Origin: Acidimicrobiaceae bacterium
GTDB lineage: Bacteria > Actinomycetota > Acidimicrobiia > Acidimicrobiales > Microtrichaceae
DNA: 6,069 nucleotides
Assembly: GCA_003514205.1 (NCBI GenBank)
Contig: DORQ01000001.1
Coordinates: 10,168 to 16,236, forward strand
Direction of reading: 5' to 3'
Of the stretch, positions 1 through 6,069 are shown in pieces. The position numbers and the translations under genes were made by a program. Positions within the stretch are counted from its first letter, which is position 1, and each line of letters opens with the position of its first letter. Under the pieces are notes generated by a model that did not search any database, had not been told where the DNA came from, and was given only the letters and a program-made list of their open reading frames with translations.

Positions 1-1217
1 AGCTCGCGTGAGTAGCGTTCAGCGGTGAACCTCGCCAACATCCGCTCGCGACCGGCCGCCCCAAACGCTGAGCGAACCTCTGGAGCTTCAAGCTTGGAGA
101 GCGCCTGATAGATCGCGACGGAATCATCGAATCCCACGATGTACCCCGTGGCGCCTTCCACCACGATCTCATCCGGGCCACCTGGACCGGTTGCTACCAC
201 TGGCAAGCCCGCCATCTGTGCTTCGGCTGTCACCAGCGAAAAGGCCTCAGGCAGGACCGAGGGGATCACTGCCACATCCATGTCCTGATACTGACGCACC
301 AGGTCGTCCGAGTAACCGTGGAAAACTGTGCGAGCGCCAAGATCATGGCGGCTCACAAATCCGTGTAGTTCCTCCTCTAGCTGTCGATGCTCCTCAAGGG
401 CATCTCCCCAGAAGTGAACTGTCCAGTTCTGGCCACGCTGTGTAGCAAGCGCCAGAGCCTCCAAGAGGACCATCTGACCCTTCCGTGGATGGAGGCGGCC
501 GACGCAGACAATCTGGAGCGAACCCGAAGGACCTCGACGCTGCGAAACCTCCGAATCTTCTGATTGCGAGCTCCCAGGTCCGGGGCTCACGCAAGACACA
601 TCGATCCCATTCAACACGACGCTGGTGCGAGCTGCTGCGCCGGGAACGAGTTTCTCGATCTCATCGGCCGTGAATCGACTGTTGGCAACAATTGCTGTCC
701 CCACGCGATTGGCGACCCAAAAGAGTAGGCCAGCGAGACGAGGTCGATCGATGGGAACCTCGTGAGCATGCACCAGTATTGGCGCCGCAGTAGTCACGGA
801 AAGAAGTGGCAAACAGGCATTGGCCACGGTGTTGACGTACAGCAGATCAATTCCCTGATCACGGTCAATCCGCCTCAGTATGGAGCAGGTTTTGAGAACC
901 GTTCGGAGTGTGGTCGGTAGTGCTCCAAGCGCCAACCCGGAGCGGCGCAACGCCCAATCTGGGGTGATCACAATGCCAGCACCAAGCCGCTCCGCAGCGC
1001 GCAGCATTGGGCCATCTGCTGCCGAGACGAGCGTCACTCGAAAGCGGGTTGTGAACTCCGCGAGAGCCGCCAGGAGAGCTCGATCAGAGCCGTACAGGTC
1101 GGCTGATGGGGTCATGATCACGAGATGCGGTAGAGGCAATTCGCCAAGCGCTGCATCTTCGAGCGGTTCCTGTTTTAGCGCGTCCTGCTTCAGCGCTTCC
1201 TGTTCACCGTCAAACAT
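1..1217 (-). CDS. GT4-family glycosyltransferase, 3' end beyond the window
   Basis: This frame stays open from an ATG at 1217 to the left edge: 405 codons and no stop, so the C-terminus is missing, probably by only a short stretch. It is a GT-B fold retaining glycosyltransferase of family GT4, expected to act on the cytoplasmic side of the membrane and add a sugar from a nucleotide-sugar donor to the lipid-linked repeat unit. Seen in the translation: N-terminal Rossmann half from about residue 30 with PSADLYGSDR (37-46), HAHEVP (150-155), NSRFTADE (179-186) and VLNGID (201-206); C-terminal half with the donor-phosphate motif GRLHPRKG (240-247; R241, K246) and the EX7E signature E324/E332 within PEAFSLVTAE, followed by MAGLPVVAT and GATGYIVG. 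The first 29 residues are a hydrophilic leader containing a small repeat. The ATG at 1217 has a good ribosome binding site; Met35 is a less likely start. It overlaps the upstream gene by 8 nt. The exact sugar specificity cannot be read from sequence. Confidence 0.95.
   Translation of the reverse strand, partial: MFDGEQEALKQDALKQEPLEDAALGELPLPHLVIMTPSADLYGSDRALLAALAEFTTRFRVTLVSAADGPMLRAAERLGAGIVITPDWALRRSGLALGALPTTLRTVLKTCSILRRIDRDQGIDLLYVNTVANACLPLLSVTTAAPILVHAHEVPIDRPRLAGLLFWVANRVGTAIVANSRFTADEIEKLVPGAAARTSVVLNGIDVSCVSPGPGSSQSEDSEVSQRRGPSGSLQIVCVGRLHPRKGQMVLLEALALATQRGQNWTVHFWGDALEEHRQLEEELHGFVSRHDLGARTVFHGYSDDLVRQYQDMDVAVIPSVLPEAFSLVTAEAQMAGLPVVATGPGGPDEIVVEGATGYIVGFDDSVAIYQALSKLEAPEVRSAFGAAGRERMLARFTAERYSRE
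1158..1202 (-). repeat. Three imperfect 15-bp tandem repeats in the GT4 leader
   Basis: On the minus strand three successive in-frame 15-nt units occupy 1202-1188, 1187-1173 and 1172-1158: caggaagcgctgaag, caggacgcgctaaaa and caggaaccgctcgaa. They encode QEALK, QDALK and QEPLE, residues 6-20 of the glycosyltransferase. The unit length is a multiple of three, so gain or loss of a copy keeps the frame. The repeats lie before the catalytic fold. Confidence 0.85.
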
Positions 1218-3948
1218 GCGCTGGCTCCCTCAGTCCGGTTGGCACACCAACACGGGTTGGCAGCGCTTGACCTAGTTGCGATCGTCGGCCTCGATTCTCA
1301 CGTTGGCCAACACCCACCCACGCAGCGATCAGAAACAGCCAAATCGTCGAGACCCCCGCCCCCGAACCGAGGCCCTCAGAAGTGAGGCCGTTCGTCAACA
1401 TGCACAACAGCACACCAATTCCGAGTGGGGCCTCGGCCCAGCGGCGTTGGTGCAACGCGGCGAGCGCCACCAACAGAGCCACGATCAGCCCGCCCCAGAG
1501 AACCAGGCCAACGACGCCTCCGTCCACCGCCACGTTGACGTACGCGTTGTGCGCCCCTCCGAGGCCGATCTTGTCAAAGAACAGCCCACGGGAGGATGCC
1601 AACCCCCAGCCCAGTAGCGGCCGCTCCTCAAAGAGCTGACCGGCGAGTGTCCACAACGGCAGGCGACTGTTGAGCGATTTCAACGAGCTCGTCGACTCAC
1701 CACGACTCAGAAACTGCAAGACAGGATTCAGGAACAGGAGCGCACCGAGCACCACGCCCACCGATCCAAGAAGAAGCATCGGCATCAGGTTCCGCCGGCT
1801 CACCCCAACTGCTAGCACCACGGCGCAGCCGACAACACCGGCGGCAATCGACCCCCGAGTACGAGTTGCAAGTAGGCCCGCCCAACACAACGCGAAGATC
1901 GCCGGATACGCCCACTGCGGCAGGAAGAGCCGTCGGCGCTCACCAAGCTCAGCCGACTGAGCCGGAATACTCCACGAGGCACGAGGGGCAAATTCACCAA
2001 CGCTGCGGACCACACGCTGCGAGGAGAGGGGGTTACCGGCTAGCAGGAGATAGCCGAGAGCGACGGTCACAGCGATACTCAGCATTGAACCAGCGACAAC
2101 CGGGTGTACTGCCATCCAGGCGAAGCGATTCTGCTGGAGGCGGGAGTAGGGCTCACGCCAGTAGAGCCCGAGAATCACTGAACCGCTGATGAGGAGGAGA
2201 TACCCGTGAGCTGCCAAGTTCATGTCTCGAGCAGTTGCTGCCGATCCAAGCGTCATTGCCAGAACCAACACAACGCACAGCTGAGCGGCTCTCACGAGGC
2301 CCAACGCTGGATACGTCGACCACAGCGCTGAGGCTAAGGCGAAGTACACCCACGACCGGGCAAAGAACTGGACTGCTGTTGGCCGAAGTGCTCGAGGTGG
2401 TGAAACATGGCGGAGTAGGAGATACAGACCCAGGAGGAAGTACACGCCAAGCTCGACAAGCACCGCAAGGTCTGCCGAGCCAGAGAGTGAGCCGGCCAGA
2501 CCGCGCCTTCGCCATTCAAAGTCACTTGCCACGATGAGCGCACAGGCCGTGATTCCAAGCCACGGGCGAATGGTCGAATGACCCTCGCTGCGAGCAAGGT
2601 CGACGAACGATCGATCGCCGGCCCAGATCTGCGCCAAGCGGGCCGGCACCGCGAGCACCCCGTTGATCCACAGTGTCACCACAGTCCACACGTTGCCGAC
2701 GAGGCCAGCGAGGAGCAGCGCAATCGGAACACCCTCAAGTGAACCTCTCGCCGCGATGGCAACGAATACCACTGCGCAGACCGTCTCTACCAGCCGTCCC
2801 CAGAAGACCTCGCGGGTGCGGTGCGCTGCGGTGAGGAGCGAGGTAAAGGGCACCATCGCCACGAAGAACACCGCGTAGGCCGTCCACGCAGCGAGCAGTG
2901 CAGTACTCGGCTCCGGTCGACCTCCTCCTGCTAGCACTGTTCGAGCCACCACAAACGGAATCGGTATGAAGAGCGCCCCGGCGACCAGACCGCCCGTGTA
3001 CGCCCGCAGAAGTCTCCGATGCGTCAGGTTCTCACCTGCTTGGGTGGCAACGAAGTTTGGAAGCAGATACGCACTCAGGGCAATAGCAGCGGTCAGAAGC
3101 GGCGCAACCGCAAGTCGTCCGACCTCGAAGAGTCCAAGGACTGAACTGGAGGTAGCGGTCTGCAGCACGAGACGGGCAAGCAACCCACCCAAGGGCCGCA
3201 GGCCGAGTTGGCCAGATCGCCAACTGCTGAACTGCACCAACGTGCGCAGATCTGCACGAGCCGGTGGACCAACAACCAACTCCTCCCTCGGCAGCTGTTT
3301 CAGGCCAAGTGCCACAGCACAGAACGAACCAGCGACGAGCGCTGAGATCAGCCAACGCATGGTCAACTCGCCCGTCGCGATAACCCCAAAGGTGAGTCCG
3401 AGTGCGCCCACTGCGTAGGAGCAATCGTTGAGCAAGAGCGAACCGAATCGCAACTGAGCCATGAGAAGACGACGCATCGACTCCTCCACTGTCCAAAACC
3501 CCAGAGCAACCGCAAACAGGGCGGCGTCAAACCACGACAACGACGCGAACACTCGCCCACCCACGAGCCCGCCGATGATCGCAACCGTTGTCCACACCCA
3601 CAGGGAAATCCATAACGCTCGCCGGATTGATGGAACCCGCCGTTGCAGCAGCACGAGTGGGTCGGCCACCCAACCAGTATGCAGAGCAGTCAACGTGACG
3701 AGGAGCCCGCCGTTCAAGATCGCGAACTTCGCAAGCCCGGGCGCACCCAACTGATCAAGCGCGCACCATTGCAGCACCAAACTCGACCCGGCAACTATCC
3801 CCTGACTCGCGAACGTGAGGAGTATGGGCCTGCCGTGCCGCGATGCGAGCGAACCGTTTGCGCTTCCCGACGCCCCGGCCTCCTCGACTGGGGTTTCGAT
3901 CAGTTCTTGCAGCCCTGAGCCCGGCGATGTCGAACTAGCGAAACCCAT
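1210..3948 (-). CDS. Fused Wzx-type flippase and Wzy/WaaL-type O-antigen polymerase/ligase
   Basis: This is a 912-residue multi-spanning inner-membrane protein in one uninterrupted frame. After a hydrophilic 40-residue leader, residues about 41-435 have the layout of a polysaccharide flippase (Wzx/RfbX, MOP superfamily): roughly 12 hydrophobic segments, with LDQLGAPGLAKFAIL (64-78) and TGWVADPLVLL (91-101) in the positions where flippases carry the LGxxxFG-like and (G/S)DPL-like motifs. Residues about 460-880 resemble the O-antigen ligase/polymerase family (Wzy_C): ALWSTYPALGLVRA (541-554), TRTRGS (695-700), then a long loop with NSRLPLW (760-766; R762), RPLLGWGL (776-783) and GAHNAYVNVAVDGG (798-811; H800). 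The expected role is flipping polyprenyl-linked units and then polymerising or transferring them. Each half is close to a normal stand-alone length (400-450). The ATG at 3948 is 10 nt after the upstream stop. An in-frame TGA lies just upstream of this ATG and the Shine-Dalgarno is weak, so coupling to the upstream gene is likely. Polymerase versus ligase cannot be decided. Confidence 0.88.
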   Translation of the reverse strand: MGFASSTSPGSGLQELIETPVEEAGASGSANGSLASRHGRPILLTFASQGIVAGSSLVLQWCALDQLGAPGLAKFAILNGGLLVTLTALHTGWVADPLVLLQRRVPSIRRALWISLWVWTTVAIIGGLVGGRVFASLSWFDAALFAVALGFWTVEESMRRLLMAQLRFGSLLLNDCSYAVGALGLTFGVIATGELTMRWLISALVAGSFCAVALGLKQLPREELVVGPPARADLRTLVQFSSWRSGQLGLRPLGGLLARLVLQTATSSSVLGLFEVGRLAVAPLLTAAIALSAYLLPNFVATQAGENLTHRRLLRAYTGGLVAGALFIPIPFVVARTVLAGGGRPEPSTALLAAWTAYAVFFVAMVPFTSLLTAAHRTREVFWGRLVETVCAVVFVAIAARGSLEGVPIALLLAGLVGNVWTVVTLWINGVLAVPARLAQIWAGDRSFVDLARSEGHSTIRPWLGITACALIVASDFEWRRRGLAGSLSGSADLAVLVELGVYFLLGLYLLLRHVSPPRALRPTAVQFFARSWVYFALASALWSTYPALGLVRAAQLCVVLVLAMTLGSAATARDMNLAAHGYLLLISGSVILGLYWREPYSRLQQNRFAWMAVHPVVAGSMLSIAVTVALGYLLLAGNPLSSQRVVRSVGEFAPRASWSIPAQSAELGERRRLFLPQWAYPAIFALCWAGLLATRTRGSIAAGVVGCAVVLAVGVSRRNLMPMLLLGSVGVVLGALLFLNPVLQFLSRGESTSSLKSLNSRLPLWTLAGQLFEERPLLGWGLASSRGLFFDKIGLGGAHNAYVNVAVDGGVVGLVLWGGLIVALLVALAALHQRRWAEAPLGIGVLLCMLTNGLTSEGLGSGAGVSTIWLFLIAAWVGVGQRENRGRRSQLGQALPTRVGVPTGLREPAHV
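1225..1231 (-). promoter_or_regulatory. Ribosome binding site of the GT4 gene
   Basis: On the minus strand the bases read GAGGGAG, 7 nt before the ATG at 1217. This is the strongest Shine-Dalgarno-like site at any of the starts in the window and it decides the start of the glycosyltransferase. It lies inside the 3' end of the flippase-polymerase gene, whose stop overlaps the ATG. Confidence 0.7.
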
Positions 3949-3958
3949 TGTTGACCAA

Positions 3959-5476
3959 CTACACGAGATCGATCATGACAAACCCGAGAGCATCCGCTGG
4001 GACAAACCCAAGCTGGCGTCGAGCGTTTGCGATCGTCGCGGTCGACATGCCTTGCTCCAAGATCACCACAACACCATCGGCGAGTCGACCCAAGGCGGTT
4101 GCTGCGCCCGAAGACAGCAGTGCTGGTGAAGCAACGAAGACCAGGTCGTAGTGAGAGCGAAGGTTGATCATCGCCTCCTCCGCATGTGGGGTGGACGCGA
4201 GCGCTGCAAGATCGGACCCGGCGAGTCCGGGGCCCATCACATCAAATACCGCCGCGGAAAGCCCCGCCGTTTGCCCAAATGACATACGGGCAGTTGCCGA
4301 CTCCAGCGAGGCCTTTCCCGAAAGGAGTTCAGCGAGCCCAACGTTTCGCTGAAGTCCGATCTGGTCCCCCACTGCCGAATCCGATGCGTCGCCGTCAATC
4401 AGCAAGACCCGTCGCCCTGAGCGGACAGCAACCAGCGCTGAGTTCACGATGGCGCCGACTGACCCGACGGTTGGGACCACAGGAACAAATAGCGCTATCC
4501 CGCGGGAGAAGACTGCTCCGAAACTCGAGGACAACAACTCGAACTGGGCTTCGGGCTTTGCAAGCAGATCGATGCTTGTCGGCGTATCGCGGTACACCTC
4601 AATCTGGCCAAGCAAGGGCATCCCGAGGAGTTCAACTACCTCAGCACTTCTCTGAGCGATCGGCTGTCGATCTGCCCGGAACCAGGCAAGTGCAAGGGCA
4701 GCAAAGAACCCGAGTCCCGCGCCAACGATTCCCAACTTGAGCGCCCTGACGAGCCAGCCAGCAGTGGGAACAACTCGCGCCTCATCGAGATACTCCACGC
4801 CGTCTCCGAACAGCGCCTGCGTCGTTCGGATCTCAGTCATTCGTTGATCGAGTGCAGTAATACGCCCAGTTGCGGACTGAACCACGGCGGTCTCAACAAT
4901 TGATGACGCACCGCTCGGAATGAGTGTGCCGCTGGCTAACTCTCCTGCGATCTCGTCTCGTTCGGCCCTGAGAGGCTCGATTGCCTCCTCGGCCTTCTCG
5001 TTCACCTGGGACACGGTGAGCTCTTGGAACGCTGCGACGACACTATCGGCAGCTTCAAGCGCTTGGTCCGCCTTGTCCATCTCGCAACTCACGGCGATCG
5101 TATTGGATTCCGACACGTCCGCAACTGAGCATGCGCGCCGTAAGTCCTCCGCACTCACCTCCTTGCCGAAGCGTTCCGCCGCCCTCGAGAGCACCGATGC
5201 GGAACTAGCGAACTCGGCACGATCGGAAAGGTACCGCGCGACGTCAACCTGAACGGCGCCGCCATCGTGAAAGATGGTGGTACCTCGCGGGTCGGTCAAG
5301 GTGAGCCTGGCCGAGGCACTCGGGCGCTCGGGGGCAATCAGCGCGAAGGACAGGCCAGCAATGGTGCCAGCCAGCGTCATGAGGACAAGAAGCGACCGGA
5401 ATCGACTGGTGGCAGCGAGGAGCCCCGGAGATTCGATTGGAGAAGTTGGCTCCGCGGAAAAGACCATAGACCGCAC
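3959..5476 (-). CDS. Wzz-type polysaccharide co-polymerase with degenerate BY-kinase domain
   Basis: This 505-residue protein has the order of a Wzz/BY-kinase fusion (CpsC-CpsD or Wzc type), which controls chain length from the inner membrane. Seen: TM1 about 28-48; an external segment with a helical, charged stretch about 155-220 that may form a coiled coil; VPTAGWLVRALKLG before TM2 (about 246-266); then a cytoplasmic P-loop-fold domain from about 280. The Walker A' motif RRVLLIDGD (355-363) is intact and VGLAELLSGKASL matches the family. Walker A aligns as PTVGSVGAIVN (335-345), where the usual PGEGKST Lys and Ser/Thr are S339 and V340. Walker B aligns as YDLVFVASPALL (443-454), with A449 in place of Asp. 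The protein ends in GFVMIDLV with no C-terminal tyrosine cluster. It is therefore probably unable to act as a kinase. The frame opens after a TGA at 5489-5491; the start is GTG 5476 or ATG 5467, neither with a convincing Shine-Dalgarno. Confidence 0.9.
   Translation of the reverse strand: MRSMVFSAEPTSPIESPGLLAATSRFRSLLVLMTLAGTIAGLSFALIAPERPSASARLTLTDPRGTTIFHDGGAVQVDVARYLSDRAEFASSASVLSRAAERFGKEVSAEDLRRACSVADVSESNTIAVSCEMDKADQALEAADSVVAAFQELTVSQVNEKAEEAIEPLRAERDEIAGELASGTLIPSGASSIVETAVVQSATGRITALDQRMTEIRTTQALFGDGVEYLDEARVVPTAGWLVRALKLGIVGAGLGFFAALALAWFRADRQPIAQRSAEVVELLGMPLLGQIEVYRDTPTSIDLLAKPEAQFELLSSSFGAVFSRGIALFVPVVPTVGSVGAIVNSALVAVRSGRRVLLIDGDASDSAVGDQIGLQRNVGLAELLSGKASLESATARMSFGQTAGLSAAVFDVMGPGLAGSDLAALASTPHAEEAMINLRSHYDLVFVASPALLSSGAATALGRLADGVVVILEQGMSTATIANARRQLGFVPADALGFVMIDLV
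4118..4486 (-). other. Degenerate nucleotide-binding core of the BY-kinase-like domain
   Basis: This interval covers residues about 331-453 of the co-polymerase. The degenerate Walker A is at 4439-4486, the preserved Walker A' at 4385-4411 and the degenerate Walker B at 4118-4150. The alignment is anchored because N345 to D363 match the family's N-x-A ... RVLLIDxD spacing without a gap, which places S339 and V340 at the catalytic Lys-Ser/Thr positions. The reading frame is intact, so this is substitution rather than frameshift. Confidence 0.8.
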
Positions 5477-5592
5477 CCATCGACCGCTTCAGCGCATTGT
5501 TGAGGGATTTGCGACTTGGATCCTCAGCGTTCAACCGTCAGTCCATCGGCGCATCGCCCGACAGATTGCCAGCTGAACTCCACCACTGGGCC
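5477..5592. other. 116-nt gap between priming transferase and co-polymerase
   Basis: This is the only non-coding gap of note. On the minus strand it holds a TTGAAC at 5534-5529 that could pass as a -35 element, but 17 nt further on the sequence is CAAATC, a poor -10. A short GGCG-ATG-CGCC hairpin around 5549-5559 is too small and has no T-run. I see no convincing promoter or terminator, so the gap may simply be a leader within a longer transcript, or hold a promoter of a type not recognisable by eye. Confidence 0.4.
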
Positions 5593-6069
5593 TCAGCGAC
5601 CGCCGCCACCAAGAAACACACTGAAGGTACTCAGAATGATCCGGAGATCGCGTGCCAGCGAAATCCGCGTCAGGTACGGCACATCAACTGCCACGCTTTC
5701 ATGGAGGAGCGCGCCGGTGTTTCGAACCGATATCTGCCACTCACCCGTCAGTCCTGGACGAACGAGATGACGTGGATGACTCCGAAGCGAATGAGCATCA
5801 GCGATGGTCGAGAGTTCCGGTCGCGGCCCGACGATTGACATGTCGCCCCGCAACACGTTGACGAGCTGAGGCAACTCATCGATGCTGAACCGCCTCAGAA
5901 TCCTTCCCACTGCCGTATGGCGAGGGTCAGCGTCGGATTTATGGGTCTGGCGGCGATCTTCGCCGGAATACTCAGCTGCTTCGGCTCGCTTGGAATGGAG
6001 CATGGTTCGGAATTTGAAGAGCTCAAAGTCTTCACCGAGGAACCCGCACCGGCGTTGGCGAATGACCAC
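5593..6069 (-). CDS. Priming polyprenyl-phosphate sugar-phosphate transferase, 5' end beyond the window
   Basis: The frame is open at the right edge and ends with TGA at 5593-5595, leaving 158 residues. This is the catalytic domain of the bacterial sugar transferase family (WbaP/WcaJ/PglC-like phosphoglycosyl transferases), which moves a sugar 1-phosphate from a nucleotide sugar to polyprenyl phosphate at the cytoplasmic membrane face and so starts repeat-unit assembly. Seen, numbering from the first codon in the window: VIRQRRCGFLGEDFELFKFRTM pattern (2-23, with KFRTM at 19-23), DPRHTAVGRILRR (48-60), the catalytic Asp-Glu pair D64-E65 in SIDELPQL, NVLRGDMSIVGPRPE (71-85), RPGLTGEWQISVRN (104-117) and the late DVPYLTR (129-135). 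The N-terminal membrane helix or helices lie outside the window, so whether this is a small PglC-like or a large WbaP-like enzyme is unknown, as is the sugar. The first GTG here is the window edge and not a start call. It ends in an unusual GGGGR tail. Confidence 0.95.
   Translation of the reverse strand: MVIRQRRCGFLGEDFELFKFRTMLHSKRAEAAEYSGEDRRQTHKSDADPRHTAVGRILRRFSIDELPQLVNVLRGDMSIVGPRPELSTIADAHSLRSHPRHLVRPGLTGEWQISVRNTGALLHESVAVDVPYLTRISLARDLRIILSTFSVFLGGGGR

Noticed and set aside
880..1275. Plus-strand open frame of 131 codons with a repeated Ser/Cys segment
   Set aside because: It is antisense to the GT4 gene, and the repeated segment is just the opposite strand of the 15-bp tandem repeat.
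2526..2658. Possibility that the fusion is really two genes with an internal start
   Set aside because: There is no stop in frame, no Met between residues about 430 and 565, and the one GTG in the junction (Val473) has no Shine-Dalgarno before it and lies inside a hydrophobic segment.
4186..4740. Plus-strand open frame of 184 codons opposite the co-polymerase gene
   Set aside because: It is antisense to a well-supported gene, Arg/Pro/Gln-rich and without family motifs; long antisense frames are expected at this GC content.
3959..5476. Calling this protein an active tyrosine autokinase
   Set aside because: The domain order fits, but the Walker A Lys/Ser, the Walker B Asp and the tyrosine tail are all absent.
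5244..5534. Minus-strand frame of 96 codons starting at a TTG and overlapping the start of the co-polymerase
   Set aside because: Downstream of 5476 it is an out-of-frame copy of the Wzz coding sequence with Cys/His/Pro-rich content, and the upstream part resembles nothing known. The Wzz N-terminus with its TM1 is complete in the other frame, so a frameshift is not needed.
5529..5559. Candidate promoter and small hairpin in the 116-nt gap
   Set aside because: The -10 match is poor and the hairpin has a stem of only 4 bp without a T-run, so neither can be called.

Overview
The window is a leftward-transcribed stretch of an extracellular polysaccharide locus (capsule, exopolysaccharide or O-antigen type). 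All four genes are on the minus strand and fill almost the whole window. In order of transcription, from high to low coordinates, they are: a priming sugar-phosphate transferase (5' end outside the window); a Wzz-type polysaccharide co-polymerase fused to a bacterial tyrosine-kinase (BY-kinase) fold; a 912-residue membrane protein that reads as a Wzx-type flippase joined to a Wzy/WaaL-type O-antigen polymerase/ligase; and a GT4 glycosyltransferase that runs off the left edge without a stop codon. No RNA genes, insertion sequences, CRISPR arrays or clear terminators were seen.

Organism: by-eye GC is roughly 60%. The protein style (Ala/Arg/Val-rich, GTG starts, Wzz-kinase fusion in one chain) fits a moderately high-GC bacterium. 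An actinobacterium (for example Acidimicrobiia) is plausible, but nothing in the window proves a lineage.

Layout: 5593-6069 is the catalytic part of the priming transferase. The gap 5477-5592 (116 nt) is the only real intergenic space. 3959-5476 is the co-polymerase. After 10 nt comes 1210-3948, the flippase-polymerase. It overlaps by 8 nt with 1-1217, the glycosyltransferase. The tight spacing of the last three genes indicates one operon.

How they fit together (inference from the Wzx/Wzy pathway): the priming enzyme loads the first sugar phosphate on a polyprenyl carrier, the GT4 enzyme adds a sugar, the flippase half turns the lipid-linked unit over, the polymerase half joins units or transfers the chain, and the Wzz-like protein sets chain length. 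Two things stand out. Flippase and polymerase are one polypeptide. The kinase half of the co-polymerase has lost the residues needed for ATP binding and hydrolysis (Walker A Lys and Ser/Thr, Walker B Asp) while keeping the fold and the Walker A' motif. This looks like a rewired assembly machine in which the kinase cycle is replaced or scaffold-only.
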